This document shows positions 24,701-38,474 of a stretch of DNA of 64,000 nucleotides, piece after piece. The notes below the pieces were generated by a model. That model was not told where the DNA came from, did not search any database, and was given only the letters and a program-made list of their open reading frames with translations. This DNA is from Dryas octopetala. Lineage: Eukaryota; Streptophyta; Magnoliopsida; Rosales; Rosaceae. Made by a program: the position numbers and the translations under genes. The first letter of the stretch is position 1, and every line of letters begins with the position of its first letter. Location: assembly GCA_963921425.1 (NCBI GenBank), contig OY992835.1, positions 18,662,001 through 18,726,000 of the forward strand, written 5' to 3'.

Positions 24701-27700
24701 CTTATGACTTGACATGGATTCAGAACACACTCCATAAAGGTCTCCCCCACAGCCACTTAATGTAGTTACCACTATTTCAGCTTCTCTTAGTATAGACTTT
24801 CGCAGTTTATATCTAAGTGCTTTGATTTCTTCATTAGTTTTCTTCTCCAGCTGCTGAACAGTACTAAGATCCTTATAAATTTGCTTCTTTTGCTCATAAA
24901 GTTTCCTCAACTTAAATGCTATTTCTGCATCTGTCATTTCCTTCCCATCATCCCCCTTACAAGTATCATCTTCCGAAGGCTTTTTAAGGTCAGAATTTTG
25001 ATCACTTAAGTTAGCACGCTTGGCTTCATAGAATCTTATATGATCGACTAACTTTTCTAGATTAGAGCGCAGTGCAACTGAAGAATCCACACTTGAATCA
25101 TTCTTTGCATCAATCAATTTCATCCTCTCATCCGCCAAACGCTGATCGACAAGTGTATCAATAAAAAATGGAAGCGAATTTGGATGAACTGTTTTCACAT
25201 TTCCAACCCTTACAAGATATGGCTTACACATCTTTCCATCACTGCCATACAGCCCTTGGCTATAAATCCTTGACACTAATTCATCAACAGCAGCATTAGA
25301 TTGAGCACAGATGAGTACCCTTCCTCTCAAGGAACTTTCTACAGATATGGTATTTCTTTGTACATCCTCGTTCAATTGTCTAGCCAACGCTGCATCCTGC
25401 CACACCCGTGCAATGGCAGCAGCCTGGTTGATCTTGGGAACTGAAATTTGTTTCGAATTGCCATTAAGAAACTTTTTTCCAGAATCTGTCTTCTGTACAG
25501 GGGAAGCAAGCAAAGCACTGACAATGGCCACAATCGTTCTTGTCTTACCAGTACCTAGATATATGATAGATGCAATTAAACCCAATTAATAAATGATAAT
25601 CACATAATATTTTAGATCTGCTGAAAGTTAGACCAGATAAATCACAAACCTGGAGGACCCTGAATAAGAGATAATTCAAAATCTTTCTTCAGCTTAGGTG
25701 TTCCAGTAGCAACACTAATAGCCTGAAGTTGACTTTCATTAAAGGATGACTTCAGTATTCGCTGCAAAGGTTGGGACAGTTTACTCAGATCTACTTCCTT
25801 GCTTTCACTAGAATCACAAGTATCATTGATAGGCTTCAAAATAATTGGAAGTAAGGGAATATCCTTTATTGACGATAATGCCTGAAATTCTCGAAGTTGA
25901 GGTGTAATATTCATAACACGGCTTGCATGCCATTTACTACGTTCAAGGAGGTTCCTTCTGGCTTGATGTAAACGTTTAGAACCATTCAGAAGATAGAACC
26001 TGATGAGTAGTATACTTAGCCTTCTTTTATTGTCTCTCTCACGCCTCTCCACCTGAGAAACATATAGATTATTTTAGCATAATAGAACATCTAAGAAATT
26101 TGGGAAACAACGTGATGATTTTATATATCTTATGAATACTCTTATAAAAAAACAATTTATATATATTATGAGTGCATAAATATGGAGCCAGAAGTCATTC
26201 AAGGGGGTCAACTTCTACACGGAAAATGTAACACAAAATTCCATGGCATAGACGTAAATGTAGCTCTACTTAATTTGCTAGCACCTTTAGAAGCATCTGC
26301 AGTCAAAACAATAGGAGAACACTTTTTTATAACACTTTTGCGCACTCATAAGTGATATTAAAATTTAAAAGTAATTCAATATTCTTTTTCATTCTTACTA
26401 TTTTTACGAAGATTTCAATCTTCATTTAGTAAAAAGCATCAATTTATAAATGTCAGTGGAGAATTAAAGATTAAGTAAATCCAAATTCATCAGCAGATTA
26501 AGCAGGATCCAGATTGCCATTGAAACTTATAAATCACATCTCATATAGAATTGGACAACTTACAAGCAAAGTTAAGTACATCAATTTGGAATAAAGCCAC
26601 ATACATCACAACAAATAAAATATTATTTATTAGTTGCATGACAAGATATGAAGGAATACCTTTCCAAGCATATGAACATCATGAGAAGATTTTTGTGGGA
26701 GCTCTTTCGTTAGTAATACAAGGTCATTTTCTGAGAAGCTGCTTGATGCTGTAGAATCATTGACATCATGAGCAAAGCGAACAAGATGAAATTCATCAAT
26801 TCTTTCAACTGAGAGCACTGATAAACTGCCAAAATACATCTCTTCCCATGAAGACATTTCTAGAAACGAACTATGTAACTGTGCTTTAAACTCCTCCAGA
26901 ACCAATGGACAAAAAATTCCAACATACTGTTCAGGTGATTGGAAATGCACAGGAACCTCCTTTAAATTTGCAACTTTATGTACCTCATTTTCACTTGCAG
27001 ATGCTACCCCTACCAGTGCAAAGTAATCTAATTCTAAGATAGGTCTATACCATTCATCAAGCCTTGGCGGCTTGAACCTTTTCACTCGAGCCTCCAGCCT
27101 ATGTAAATGGCCAGGCCTGTTTGCAACAGGTGATTTAAGCTGAATAAGTTGTCGCTTAGTAGCAGAAATGCTTGCCTTTGCCACAAATGACTGCTGACGT
27201 CTAACCGAATTGAGAGCAGACTCCAATTGCTTGTCTTCAGCATCACATACTATCTCTTTCAACAGAGTGTCACCTGCTTTCAAGACCATATTGTTGCAAG
27301 CTTGATTCAACTTTTTGGAACTGACAGCATCATCAGATGAGTTATTCAAATTAACTCTATCCTGGAATTTAAAAGGATCATTTTCATTGCATTCAGGGAA
27401 TATTTCTTTCCTACTATCGTCTAGATCTTTTGATTTTGGAAAAGAAACAGGTGCCGGTTTTCCTCTTGATCTATCAAAATCCTGTTTCTGAGAAGCAAGG
27501 CCAGAACCAGCCGTAGCATCTCTTTTCTGGAAAGCCTTCAACAAATTCTTGGAAGTGTCAGCACCAGAAACCTTCTTCACAGATTCAGTATATGAAGTGC
27601 TTTGATCAACAGTAGAAGCCACTATCTTGCCACCCATCAAGCTCTGACTCATCTTAGTATCTGATAAAACTACCTCACTGGGTGAAACTACTTCAGTTTC

Positions 27701-28381
27701 ATCATCAGAAAGGACAATCATATTATCCCTATGCTTTCTGTTATCCACAATTGGTGAGCGCAGGATTTGAACATCTGGATCCTCGATGGACAAGGGTTGC
27801 ACATCAGGAGCTGAATACTTCTTCTCAAAAGATAAGTCTTCAGGGAGCAAAGCATTTGAATGGAGGTTGGTCTTTCCCATACTAGAAGAACCTTCCTTTG
27901 ATAAGGAAACAGAAAGGCGTGACACTTGTTCCATCAACTCATCCATGGAAACACAATCTAGATTTAGAAGGCATAACACATAAAAACGTGTTACTTTTAA
28001 TAATGAAAAACGGTCATTGCTTCAACAAAAGGACACAAAAAAAAAAAAAAGGAGTCATTGCAAGATGGTGATATTTTTGTTTTGCCTCGGTGTGTTTCAA
28101 TATGAAAAACTCACCTCGTGAAATGAGATTTTCAATGATGCTGATTGTCGATGCAATAGTACTGTTACACAACCCTTTCAGCAATTTCAGCAAAGAGGTA
28201 ATTGTTCGTTTCCAGTATATAACTACAACTTTAAGTGATGACTTTCCCCAATCCATAAGATCATGAAGCCACAAGAAGTCATATGTATTTTCCACTTTCC
28301 CAGAAATCCCAGGCTGTTTATAACATAAGGAGTATAGTCTTTCAAACACAATAGGGATGATCTCGAGTATGCGGACACAAG
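21716..28381 (-). CDS. SEN1-type helicase, 3' part: end of exon 14 plus exons 15-21 (helicase core)
   Basis: Exons in transcript order: 28115-28381 (exon 14 remainder, including one TSD copy), 26660-27957, 25650-26052, 24641-25554, 24485-24550, 24278-24403, 23116-23360, 21716-22949. All are GT-AG with continuous phase, ending in TAG at 21716. Numbered on the uninterrupted 2353-aa protein, superfamily 1 helicase motifs are: Walker A GPPGTGKT (1490-1497), Walker B DEAAQ (1793-1797), GDPKQLP (1821-1827), QYRMHP (about 1861-1866), TVDGFQGRE (1986-1994) and VALTRAK (2031-2037). This is the AAA_11/AAA_12 pair of SEN1/UPF1-like helicases, which unwind RNA-DNA hybrids in transcription termination and RNA processing. 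A Lys/Glu-rich tail of about 290 residues follows. Arabidopsis At1g16800 is the likely counterpart. All helicase motifs lie downstream of the retrotransposon insertion, so they are cut off from the native start codon. Confidence 0.9.
24238..24257 (+). repeat. Run of 20 G residues in a helicase intron
   Basis: A homopolymer of 20 G (C on the transcribed strand) lies 20 bp inside the intron downstream of the exon 24278-24403. Its exact length is prone to sequencing error. Confidence 0.9.
28376..28381. other. Target-site duplication, left copy (CACAAG)
   Basis: CACAAG directly precedes the TG of the left LTR and recurs directly after the CA of the right LTR at 40002-40007. The six bases belong to the interrupted exon 14. 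Ty3 elements usually leave 5 bp, so one base may be chance identity. Confidence 0.85.
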
Positions 28382-29909
28382 TGATCTGACCATTATTTCA
28401 TATATTTTCATACTCTTGTTCTTGGATTATTGTTATGTTTTAGGGTGTTTTTAGTTCGTTTTAATTTAGTTTTATATTTTTATAGGTTTGAAGAGTAAAG
28501 AGGAGAAAACAAAGCAAAATGGAATATTTTCAGAGTAGAAATTACTGGGCAGATCAGTCAACTTCGCGGAATAAACTGCACCTCCTCGGAGCAAACCAGA
28601 TGTTGTGCCCTATACCGTTGGAAAGATACGGATGTTAGCTTTCCGAGGAATTTTACGGTTCGTGATTTGCATTTTTCTAGGAGAAGTTATGGCTATTTGA
28701 CTGAAGGCAGTTCAGGCAGAAAATTTTGTGCGAAAATGCAAAGTAATTCTTTTTAGATTTCTTTCTTGGAACCCAATTGATGTTATGTGTATTTGGGAAG
28801 TATCTAGAGGAATCCAGGTTTATTATTTAAGGTCTAATCCTATTTTTGTTGGGATTTTGGGTGCCAAACCATCAATGACAACTCATCATAAGAATAATCC
28901 AAGTCCAACAAGGAAAGTCTTTACCAAAGAAGAAAAGGATTTGTTTCTTATTTAAAGGAAGGAGATCATCATCTTAGGGGTTCTTTTTGGGGAAGAAGGA
29001 GAGACAAGAAGTGGCTGCCATCATTGTTTTCTCTCATCCATCGTCATAGTTCATAAGTTTTTAATGTTTTCTAGATTTTTAATTATGTTTTCTTTAAACA
29101 TGAGCAACTAAACTCTTTTTCTAGGGATAGGATGATGCCCTAGCATGAATGTTTATGGTTTTTAATATTTATTTAATGGATTTTTAGTTTCTTTTAGATG
29201 AATGCTTAATCACTGTTTTAATTGTTGCTATTTGTTAAGTTCTTTGACTGCGCACCTTAGGGCTTTGCATCTAGTAAATTTGAAGTTGAATTTGAGGCTG
29301 AGAGGCAATATAATTTGAATTAGCTTCTTGTGGTTGAGTGTGGTAAATTACATTGTTGCTCGAGAGAGAATAATGATTTGCTTGGTTCTCTTGTTTTCTA
29401 GACCGTAATGAATCCTATTTGTTAAATTTGTGCCTGAGAAGGATAAATTGCATGTTAGGGTATACGACCTTTGCCTGAGAAGGAAAGAATCATGCACTTA
29501 AGGAAAACTATGGTCTAAGTATCTGAGAGGAACTTAGATACGAGAATTATCATCTAAAGAATCAAAAGAATTTGTTGAATGTATTAAAACCTAAACTGGA
29601 TTGCTTGTGGTTGATTCTGAATCCCTAGTTCTTCCAATTGATTGTTAAACCATAATATTTTATTTTCATTAGTTTACTTATTGTTCTTGATCCTTGTTTT
29701 TAATTGTTGCGTTTTCATTTGTTCTCATCATAAATCATCACAATACCCTTCTCAAAGTCATTTTTTAATTTTTAAGTTGTGTTTATTTTTATTAGATCTA
29801 AATAAGGAATTTAAGTTTTTGAATTAAATTAATAATCCTCGTGGGTACGACAACCTTTTATCCATATACTATATTACATCCACCCTGTATACTTGCAGGA
29901 TTTCCATCA
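28382..29909 (+). repeat. 5' LTR, 1528 bp
   Basis: Starts TGATCTGACC and ends TTTCCATCA. It matches the 3' LTR throughout my reading except for one extra G (GGGG at about 28989-28992 versus GGG at about 39082-39084). Short open frames inside it occur identically in both LTRs and are not genes. Confidence 0.95.
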
Positions 29910-29915
29910 AGTTTT

Positions 29916-29933
29916 TGGCGCCGTTGCCGGGGA
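29916..29933 (+). promoter_or_regulatory. Primer binding site, tRNA-Asp type
   Basis: TGGCGCCGTTGCCGGGGA, six bases after the 5' LTR, is complementary to the 3' end of plant tRNA-Asp including CCA. This primer choice is known from Athila/Tat elements. Confidence 0.85.
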
Positions 29934-30890
29934 TTATTTAATTTAGTTTAGAATTTGGATTTCTAATTTTCATCTAATTATTTTTGTTTCTTAGTTAGTT
30001 TAGGAATAAAATTTTTTTTTAGTGTTTAAAAAAAAAAAAAAAAAATTTATTTTGACTTTTCTTTCCTTTCTAGATAAGGAGCTGAATTTTTTTTGTTTGT
30101 GCCCATTTCCTAGATACAGCAAGAAGAAGAAATATCTCTTCCTTCCAAAAAAAAAAGTGTGCACGTGATTGATTTTGGCAAGTGGGGTTGAAATTGAAAA
30201 AGGAGAAGACAAGGAAAGCTAATTGGTGTAGGACCCATTATCTACTCTAAGAGATGGGCTTCTTCTCTTTCTAGCATCCATTCCTACCAGCAATACATAT
30301 ATCTCTTCTCAAATCAAAAAGGCTGGTTCACTTGCAGCAAGCGGAAATTTTTTTCAACTCAAAAGGATATCCGATCTCTCTCCTCTCTTCTCTTATCAGC
30401 AAAGCTCCATCAACATCAAGCTCGACGCCGAAACCACCATCTTCGACTTCGGCATTATCAGCAAGTTCCTTTCCTATTTTCTCAGCAAAGCCCATTGGCA
30501 TCACAGCAAAGATTCATCACGTTTTTGGGGGATCTGAGTTCGACCCATCAGCTAAGTTGGCACTACCGATTTGAGTCCGAGTCGACGCTACCCAAGACTT
30601 CCAGCCACTAGAATCCCTCTCTTCCCGTCGAGCAAAGCAAATGGGTATCACATCTTTGTTTTGACAGCAGCCCACAGCGGAGCCCCGTCGATTAACCGCT
30701 CCAGACTTCTGGTGAGTTGATATTTAATTTGAGATTCTAATTAGTTTGGATTTGCTGCCAATCTATTTGAAACAGGGGTAAATAGCACAAAGTGTATTTG
30801 GATTTTATTGGGTATTTTCGGGTATTTGTTGGTATTCTCTGTTTGCCCATTTAATTTGGGGGTCAATAAGTACAAGTTTGCACAAAGTGT
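29934..30890 (+). other. Retroelement leader before gag
   Basis: About 1 kb of untranslated leader. It contains a serine-rich open frame (30332-30574) without family resemblance, which I do not accept as a gene. Confidence 0.6.
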
Positions 30891-33800
30891 ATGCACGGGA
30901 GACGATCGCTCAATCTAGCGCTTATTCCAATCGATCACGAACTTGAGCACACTCTCTGTAATCAGCGAAGGCAGAAAGCGCAGCAGACTATTTTAAGACC
31001 AACTATGGGGGATCAACTAATACTCCCAGAACCACCCAAGAAGCTTCGAGATTACACCGCCCCTGCAGAATACAGTGCTCCTTCATGTATTGTCTTAACT
31101 CCGATCGTGCAACGTTTCGAAATTCGTCCACAAACCATTCAATCCTTGCCCATCTTCCATGGAAAAGAAGAAGAAAATCCTTACAACCATCTCAAGACAT
31201 TTTTCAATATTTGCTCCACATTCAGCTATGCTGGGATAACTGAGGAACAAGTTCGACTCCGTTTATTTCCATTCTCGTTGAGAGATAAGGCATTGAATTG
31301 GTTAGACTCTCTTCCTGCGGCATCTATCAACTCTTGGACAGAGTTATCCAAGAAATTTCTGAGTAAATATTTTCCTGCTCGAAAAACTAATGCTGTGTTG
31401 AATAACATTATGAGTTTCCGTCAACTGGATGGCGAACAATTTCATGAAAGCTGGGAACGTTACAAGGATTTTTATCTTCAATGTCCTCATCATGGGATAG
31501 ATACTTGGCAGAAAGTCCAGTATTTTTATAGAGGGCTTAAACCTCAGAGCAGGAGTATGGTCGATTCAACAGTGGGTGGAAGCTTAATGGATAAAACTGC
31601 AGATGAGGCGATCGATATTTTTGAGACTATTTGTGAGAACTCTGAGCATTGGGACCTTCCTACGACAGATTCTCAAGTTACGGCTCCACCAGTAACAAAG
31701 AAAGGAGGCATGTATGAAGTTAATTCTAGGACAGGTTTGGAAGCACAGGTTGCAGCTCTAACAAAGCTTCTCGCACCATTAGTGACCAAGGTCACAGCAC
31801 AACCATGTACTTTGTGTGCTAGCATAGCTCATGACACCGCAAATTGTCCGTCGAATCCTACATTAGAAGATGTGCAAGAGGTTAATGCATTCAATGGAAG
31901 GCCGCGGAATGATCCTTATTCAAACACTTATAATCCGGGGTGGAAACAACATCCTAACTTTTCTTGGAGTAACTCACAGAATACCTTGGGACCATCTAAT
32001 TTTTCAAGGCCGTATCAGCAATCCTATCAAGCTCCTCCAGTGCAACAAGAGGACCCTTCTATCAAGGAGATGTTAACTCAGCTCGTAAAGGAGACGTCAA
32101 GCTATAAACAAGAGGTAGCATCACTGAAACAAAGCCAATCAATTTTGGAGAAGAGTCAGTCAAAGCTCGAGGTTCAATTAAGTCAAATAGCTACTGCTGT
32201 GAGTAGTTTGGCGAGAGGACAAGGACAATTTCCTAGCCAAACCGAAGCTAATCCAAGGAATAATGAGCAAGTTCAAGCTATTACAACTTTGAGGAGTGGA
32301 AAAATAATAGATAACAAGGTTGGAAATCATGGAGAGATGGAAGAAAGAAAGGTCGAATCTGAGCATGACAAGCACACAACTAGCCTTGCTAAAGCTGCCA
32401 AATCAGACCAGCAAGTGTCCTTTAGTTCCAATGCAGACCAACAGGGTTTTAAAACTGCTCCATTGCAGCAAGATACCTTGCCCAGCCCTCCAATAACTTC
32501 TTTGCCTTTTCCTCAACGTGCAAAGCAAGCAAGAAAAGAGAAGAACATGGGAGATATTCTAGAGCAATTCAAGAAGGTGCAAATTAATATTCCTTTGCTA
32601 GAGGCTATCAAACAAATTCCTTCTTATGCAAAGTTTTTGAAAGATTTATGCACCAACAAAAGGAAATTTGATGAACATGAAAAGGTGATGTTGTCAGAGG
32701 AAGTTAGTGCTGTGCTTCAAAGGAAATTGCCACCGAAACTCAAAGATCCTGGCAGCTTTACAGTACCATGTACGATTGGAGCAAGGAATTTTGACAGAGC
32801 ATTACTGGATCTGGGAGCAAGTGTGAACTTAATGCCTTATTCCGTTTATGAACACCTTGGTTTGGGTGAGCTGAAACCTATTTCAATATCTCTACAATTC
32901 GCGGATCGTTCTGTAAAATATCCAAGAGGCATCATTGAGGACGTACTTGTCAAAGTTGATGAATTTATTCTCCCTGCTGATTTTATTGTTTTGGACATGG
33001 AAGAAGTTGAAATTCCGGACCGCGAGCTACCTCTCATTCTTGGTAGACCCTTCATGGCCACTGCAGGTACGAAAATTGATGTTAAAGAAGGGTTACTAAC
33101 CATGACTGTGCAAGGTACTACTGTAAAATTTCAAGTCTTTGAGGCTTTGAAGAAACCCATGGATCTTTATGATTGTTTTCATGTGGAAGCTGTGGATCGC
33201 ATAATTGAGAATACATTTATTGAATCAAGCTCCACCGATCCTCTAGAAGTTTGCCTAACTCAACATGGCATGAACTTTGACAAAGTCTCAGTACTAGCAG
33301 CAGCCCAAGAACTCCAAGCTGTGAACTCTTACCCTCCTACAAGCCATCCTAAGTTTGAAGTATTGCCATCTTCACATGCCAAACTCGTTCCTTCCATCAT
33401 CCAACCTCCAACACTTGAACTGAAACCCCTTCCAGAGACTTTAAAATATGTATATTTGGGTGATTTAGAGACTCTTCCTGTGATTATAGCTGCTGACCTT
33501 AGTCGAACAGAAGAAGAAAAGTTGGTTCGTGTGTTAAGGGAGCATAAGATAGCCTTGGGATGGACTATTGCTGACATTAAGGGGATTAGTCCGTCAATGT
33601 GTATGCACCGAATTTATCTTGAGGAAGATTCTAAGCCTTCTAGGGAAGCTCAGAGGCGTCTAAATCCCAATATGAAAGAAGTGGTACGGGCTGAAGTTCT
33701 CAAATTACTAGATGTGGGCGTTATTTATCCTATTTCAGATAGCAAATGGGTAAGTCCTGTGCAAGTTGTACCGAAGAAATCTGGAATAACAGTGGTTAAG

Positions 33801-36326
33801 AATGAAAATAATGAACTCATCCCACAAAGACTAGTGACGGGGTGGAGAGTTTGTATCGATTATAGGAAGCTGAATAGTGCCACTCGGAAAGATCACTTTC
33901 CCTTGCCATTTATTGATCAGATGCTCGAGAGACTTGCAGGCCACAGTCACTACTGTTTCCTTGATGGTTATTCAGGGTATAACCAGATTCCTATCGCTCC
34001 AGAAGATCAAGAAAAGACGACATTCACCTGCCCATTTGGCACTTTCGCATATAGACGAATGCCTTTCGGTTTATGCAACGCTCCAGCAACTTTCCAAAGA
34101 TGTATGATGAGTATCTTCTCCGACATGGTTGAAAGATTTATTGAGGTATTCATGGATGATTTCTCTGTATTTGGGTCCTCTTTTGATGAATGTCTCCATC
34201 ATCTTTCATTAGTACTTCAACGGTGTCAAGAAACCAACTTGGTTTTAAATTGGGAGAAGTGTCACTTCATGGTGAAAAAGGGGATTGTTCTGGGTCATAT
34301 CATTTCTTCACAAGGGATTGAAGTCGATAAAGCCAAGGTGGAGCTGATTTCTAAGCTTCCTCCTCCAGCTTCAGTCAAAGAAATTCGATCGTTTCTTGGG
34401 CATGCCGGCTTCTATCGACGGTTCATTAAGGATTTTTCAAAAATCAGCAAGCCTTTATGTGATTTATTGGCCAAAGACGCAGTGTTTAAATTCAATGAAG
34501 AGTGCTTAAAGGCGTTTAACACCCTTAAGGCTGAGTTGTCACAAGCTCCTATCATAAGAGCTCCGGATTGGACTATGCCCTTTGAAATTATGTGCGATGC
34601 TTCAGATTATGCTATAGGGGCTGTTCTGGGGCAGCGAGTTAATAAGCTTCCTCATGTTATATATTACGCAAGTAGGACTCTTAATGATGCTCAATTAAAT
34701 TATTCAACAACGGAGAAAGAATTGCTTGCGGTGATTTTTGCATTGGAAAAGTTTAGAAGCTATTTACTTGGCTGCAAGGTGATTATTTATTCTGATCATG
34801 CTGCCCTGAGATATTTATTGACGAAAAAAGATGCTAAGCCACGTCTCATAAGGTGGATCCTTCTTTTACAAGAGTTTGATCTTGAAATAAAAGATAAAAA
34901 GGGAGCTGAGAATGTCGTTGCAGACCATCTGTCCCGGTTAATACATGAAAAAGGGGTCGAGATTCCTATCAATGATCATTTCCCCGATGAGCAGCTTTTC
35001 TCCATAGAACAACTTCCGTGGTATGCAGACATAGTTAACTACTTGGCTCAAAAATTTATACCGGCTGATTGGGATAGGCAACAAAGGAAGCGCTTCCTCT
35101 CTCAAGTTCGACACTACTTCTGGGATGACCCTTATCTTTTCAAGCATTGCCCTGATCAAATCATCCGACGCTGTGTTCCTCAAAGTGAAGTGCAAAGCAT
35201 CTTGACGTTTTGTCATTCATATGCTTGCGGAGGTCATTTTGGTGCAAAGAAGACAGCTCTAAAGGTATTGCAAAGTGGATTTTATTGGCCTACTCTATTC
35301 AAGGATGCATATACTTTTGTTATAACATGTGATAGGTGCCAACGAACGGGCAATTTATCCTCCAGATCACAGATGCCTTTACAGAATATTTTAGAGGTTG
35401 AATTGTTCGATGTTTGGGGTATTGACTTTATGGGGCCGTTTCCAGTATCTCATGGTTATCTCTACATTATTGTTGCTGTGGATTATGTTTCTAAATGGGT
35501 GGAGGCGTTGGCGACGAGGACCAATGATCACAAGGTTGTGTTAAATTTCTTGAAAGAGCACATCTTTACCCGTTTTGGTACACCTCGTGCTATCATTAGT
35601 GACGGAGGTTCCCACTTTATTAATAAGCCTTTCGAGGCTATCATGAAGAAGTATAACATCACTCATAAGGTCGCTACTCCCTACCATCCGCAGACTAGTG
35701 GACAAGTTGAAGTGTCAAACAGGGAAATCAAGCAAATTCTAGAGAAAACAGTGAATCAAAACTGCAAAGATTGGGCTTTGAAGGTGAGTGATGCATGTTG
35801 GGCTTATAGGACAGCTTTCAAGACTCCCCTAGGCATGTCTCCTTATAGGCTAGTCTTTGGGAAAGCCTGTCATCTTCCAGTGGAGTTGGAACATCGTGCA
35901 TATTGGGCTCTCAAGAAACTAAATTTCGACATTAACAAGGCTGGGACAGCAAGGAAGTTTCAATTGAATGAGTTAGATGAATTGAGGAATGAAGCTTATG
36001 AGAATGCAAAGATTTATAAAGAGAAAACCAAGATTGCTCATGACAAAGCATTAATTCTGAAGCGTTTTGAGCCAAATCAGAAAGTCTTATTATTTAACTC
36101 GCGACTTCGACTATTTCCGGGCAAACTTCGTTCAAGATGGTCTGGGCCTTTTCTAGTCGTTCAAGCATTTCCTCACGGAGCGGTCGAAATCAAAAACATG
36201 ACTGATGGCTCCGTATTTAAAGTGAACGGCCATCGTTTGAAACCATATTTGGAGCCTGTCAACACACTAGAGGAACACACCCAAGCCATTGAGGTCGTGT
36301 ACCTTAGTGTCCCTTCAATTATGTGA
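30891..36326 (+). CDS. Gag-Pol polyprotein of the Ty3 element, 1811 aa
   Basis: One open frame carries all enzymatic parts. Gag core is at about residues 95-210 ([16 protein letters not shown] ... [15 protein letters not shown]). A zinc knuckle of CX2CX4HX4C form follows at about 305-318. The aspartic protease at about 640 has DLGAS instead of the usual D[S/T]GA. Reverse transcriptase spans about 980-1150, with [19 protein letters not shown] and the FMDD catalytic motif near 1087. RNase H starts near [13 protein letters not shown] (about 1235). Integrase has its zinc-binding part near 1445-1480 (GHFGAKKTA ... CDRCQ) and the D-D-E core at GIDFMGP (about 1509), SDGGSHF (about 1569) and GQVEVSNRE (about 1603). 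No chromodomain or stop codon interrupts or extends it. No separate envelope-like gene is visible. Confidence 0.95.
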   Translation: MHGRRSLNLALIPIDHELEHTLCNQRRQKAQQTILRPTMGDQLILPEPPKKLRDYTAPAEYSAPSCIVLTPIVQRFEIRPQTIQSLPIFHGKEEENPYNHLKTFFNICSTFSYAGITEEQVRLRLFPFSLRDKALNWLDSLPAASINSWTELSKKFLSKYFPARKTNAVLNNIMSFRQLDGEQFHESWERYKDFYLQCPHHGIDTWQKVQYFYRGLKPQSRSMVDSTVGGSLMDKTADEAIDIFETICENSEHWDLPTTDSQVTAPPVTKKGGMYEVNSRTGLEAQVAALTKLLAPLVTKVTAQPCTLCASIAHDTANCPSNPTLEDVQEVNAFNGRPRNDPYSNTYNPGWKQHPNFSWSNSQNTLGPSNFSRPYQQSYQAPPVQQEDPSIKEMLTQLVKETSSYKQEVASLKQSQSILEKSQSKLEVQLSQIATAVSSLARGQGQFPSQTEANPRNNEQVQAITTLRSGKIIDNKVGNHGEMEERKVESEHDKHTTSLAKAAKSDQQVSFSSNADQQGFKTAPLQQDTLPSPPITSLPFPQRAKQARKEKNMGDILEQFKKVQINIPLLEAIKQIPSYAKFLKDLCTNKRKFDEHEKVMLSEEVSAVLQRKLPPKLKDPGSFTVPCTIGARNFDRALLDLGASVNLMPYSVYEHLGLGELKPISISLQFADRSVKYPRGIIEDVLVKVDEFILPADFIVLDMEEVEIPDRELPLILGRPFMATAGTKIDVKEGLLTMTVQGTTVKFQVFEALKKPMDLYDCFHVEAVDRIIENTFIESSSTDPLEVCLTQHGMNFDKVSVLAAAQELQAVNSYPPTSHPKFEVLPSSHAKLVPSIIQPPTLELKPLPETLKYVYLGDLETLPVIIAADLSRTEEEKLVRVLREHKIALGWTIADIKGISPSMCMHRIYLEEDSKPSREAQRRLNPNMKEVVRAEVLKLLDVGVIYPISDSKWVSPVQVVPKKSGITVVKNENNELIPQRLVTGWRVCIDYRKLNSATRKDHFPLPFIDQMLERLAGHSHYCFLDGYSGYNQIPIAPEDQEKTTFTCPFGTFAYRRMPFGLCNAPATFQRCMMSIFSDMVERFIEVFMDDFSVFGSSFDECLHHLSLVLQRCQETNLVLNWEKCHFMVKKGIVLGHIISSQGIEVDKAKVELISKLPPPASVKEIRSFLGHAGFYRRFIKDFSKISKPLCDLLAKDAVFKFNEECLKAFNTLKAELSQAPIIRAPDWTMPFEIMCDASDYAIGAVLGQRVNKLPHVIYYASRTLNDAQLNYSTTEKELLAVIFALEKFRSYLLGCKVIIYSDHAALRYLLTKKDAKPRLIRWILLLQEFDLEIKDKKGAENVVADHLSRLIHEKGVEIPINDHFPDEQLFSIEQLPWYADIVNYLAQKFIPADWDRQQRKRFLSQVRHYFWDDPYLFKHCPDQIIRRCVPQSEVQSILTFCHSYACGGHFGAKKTALKVLQSGFYWPTLFKDAYTFVITCDRCQRTGNLSSRSQMPLQNILEVELFDVWGIDFMGPFPVSHGYLYIIVAVDYVSKWVEALATRTNDHKVVLNFLKEHIFTRFGTPRAIISDGGSHFINKPFEAIMKKYNITHKVATPYHPQTSGQVEVSNREIKQILEKTVNQNCKDWALKVSDACWAYRTAFKTPLGMSPYRLVFGKACHLPVELEHRAYWALKKLNFDINKAGTARKFQLNELDELRNEAYENAKIYKEKTKIAHDKALILKRFEPNQKVLLFNSRLRLFPGKLRSRWSGPFLVVQAFPHGAVEIKNMTDGSVFKVNGHRLKPYLEPVNTLEEHTQAIEVVYLSVPSIM

Positions 36327-36366
36327 GTGTTGCTGAGTCGGGCTGACGACTTTAAATTCAGCGCTT

Positions 36367-36384
36367 CTTGGGAGGCAACCCAAG
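36367..36384 (+). other. Short conserved-looking hairpin after the pol stop
   Basis: CTTGGG, loop AGGCAA, CCCAAG: a perfect 6-bp stem about 40 nt after the Gag-Pol stop. The GGGAGGCAACCCAA core recurs in plant Athila-type elements as I remember them; its role is unknown to me. Confidence 0.5.
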
Positions 36385-37548
36385 TTTTGGGATGGATGAG
36401 ATGAGAGCTTGACCTTCGTATTCGCGCACTGCTGCCAACCATGACTTCTAATACTCAGGGAGCTCTAAACTTAATCTCCTTGATCTGCACATATACATTT
36501 TCTCTTCTTTATTGTGTCTATTTGTTCATCCCTTATTTATCTGATTCCGTGCATGTTGTTTTCAATCTTTTAACATTGGGGACAATGTTCTATTCAAGTT
36601 TGGGGGGGTGTCTTTTAATTTCTATTTGAAAAAAAAAAAAAAAAAAAAAATTTGTTTTTGTGTGTTTAGTTGCCTTCCAAATCCAATGATGGGAATAGGA
36701 ACTTGATCTGCAAGAGCTAGAGGGAACATTGAGCATTGATTTGGGTCTAGATCTTAATTTGTAGTTTTTCATCATGCTTAAATTCTCATTGTACGTAGCC
36801 TAGGTTGGTGTGGAACTTTTGATATCTGAAAAACTATGTGAGAACTAAGTTGGACTGGTATAACCCCTGTGAGTATTGAGCCTAGTTGCTTATCTTTGAG
36901 AGTGATATTTATTGTTTCATCATCTTTCTTTTTCTTGTATTTTTATGATCTCATTCTTGAATTGTAACTCTAGAACTTCCTTCAATACCTCTTGAGACTT
37001 TGAATTAATTTGCATGATTTTTAGGAAGTGATTAAGGCATGTAGGATTAACCACTATGACCAAACAAGCTTGTGTCCTTAACATATTATCCTTTAGATAG
37101 CCCTTTGTGCCTAAATAAGCCGTTTCTTCATGAAACCACATCATCCTCAGCCCTGAACTTAAACACATATCCTTACCCTATTTTATGAGATTAGTAGAGA
37201 AAAATTGCTGTAAGGGAATGCATAATTATTAATGGTTCAGATTGGTTCTCAGTCAGCAGGTAGCAGCTCGGGGGCTGGAAGGTGTTAGTAAGTCATGGAA
37301 ATTGTGACTTGGACATATTTGAGTGCACAACTCTTATATTACTCTGAATATCTGATCTTTGTGACAGTTGCATTAATCATATTGATAATTTTATAGCTAT
37401 TTGGCTGCTTATCTTTTGTTAAAGAAAAAAATGAGCAAGTTTGATTATTGACGACATGATGGGTTGAGACTAGTATGTTTTGTTGAGAAGAATAAGGTTA
37501 GAGTGTCTACAAGAAGAAAAAAAAAAAAAAAAAAAAGCAATGAAAATG

Positions 37549-37580
<32 letters not shown>

Positions 37581-38456
37581 ATTGCAGATACAGCCTTGAC
37601 CCCATCAGGTCTTGAAATCTTTAGTACATGGCATTGATCAATATTCAGATACCATTATTCTTCTTTTGTTTTCACCTCAGCATAAATGCTTATCTGGACC
37701 TAAGAATTGTTGGCATTAGAGTTGATTTTGGGTTTGGAAAATTTGGATTCTTATGCAGCCTCCAGTTTTGAAGTATTTTCCAACTTACCCTGATCATGTG
37801 TTCTCTGCTAATTCCTTTGTGATCATCATTTGCTCTACTAATTTTCATAGAATCTTTGTGATATCCTTATCCTTTCTTTCTTTTGCCCTTACCCCCAAGC
37901 CCCATTACAACCATGAGTAAAGACCTTTTGATCTTAGAGATTATGTGAATTTGATCTGTGGAGATGAGGTAAAGAAGGGAGCATATGGAAGCAATTTCCT
38001 ATCTTTTATTGAGATCATTTTATTTTCAGAAAAAGAGCTTTCTTTTATAATTAATTTATGTGAGCTATTTGTTGCCATATACATTATTCTTCTCACATAA
38101 ACATGAGTGAAAAGTTATGACTAGCCAGAAAATCTGTGTGCTTCATTGTGAGTGTATGTCTTGGTGAGATTTTGGAGTTAAAACTAGTTCTTACATGTTT
38201 ACTTGGATATTGAAGTTCTGCATTAACTCATGACTATTTCACACTACATTTGAGCATGATTGATATGAAGTTCACGTGATTAAGAGTTCTTATGGACCTG
38301 TTTTAATGCTTTTTGAACCTTTGATACTCTAATGCTGCACTTTAGTTCTCTGAGGTAATTATTGGAAGGTTTAGGACTTTTTATGGTTTATTCTTGGGGT
38401 GTTTGTGTTTTTAATTTCTGTTTTTATTTTGTTTTGTTGCTTGAGGACAAGCAAAG

Positions 38457-38474
38457 TTCAAGTTTGGGGGTATT
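38457..38474 (+). promoter_or_regulatory. Polypurine tract region before 3' LTR
   Basis: The stretch ending AGTTTGGGGGTATT abuts the TG of the 3' LTR and is the expected plus-strand primer area. A near copy, AAGTTTGGGGGGGTG, lies at about 36596-36610. Confidence 0.6.

Larger units (their letters stand above)
36327..38474 (+). other. Retroelement region between pol and 3' LTR, no long frame
   Basis: It holds a hairpin at 36367-36384, two poly(A) runs (about 37516-37538 and 37549-37576) and a PPT-like G-rich motif repeated at both ends of the region. Some Athila relatives carry an envelope-like frame here; I see none. Confidence 0.7.

Noticed and set aside
28728..29827. 75- and 61-codon frames, repeated at 38821 and 39734
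   Set aside because: They lie inside the LTRs and recur only because the LTRs are duplicates.
30332..30574. Serine-rich 80-codon frame in the retroelement leader
   Set aside because: No match to Gag or any known retroelement accessory protein; the main frame starts at 30891.
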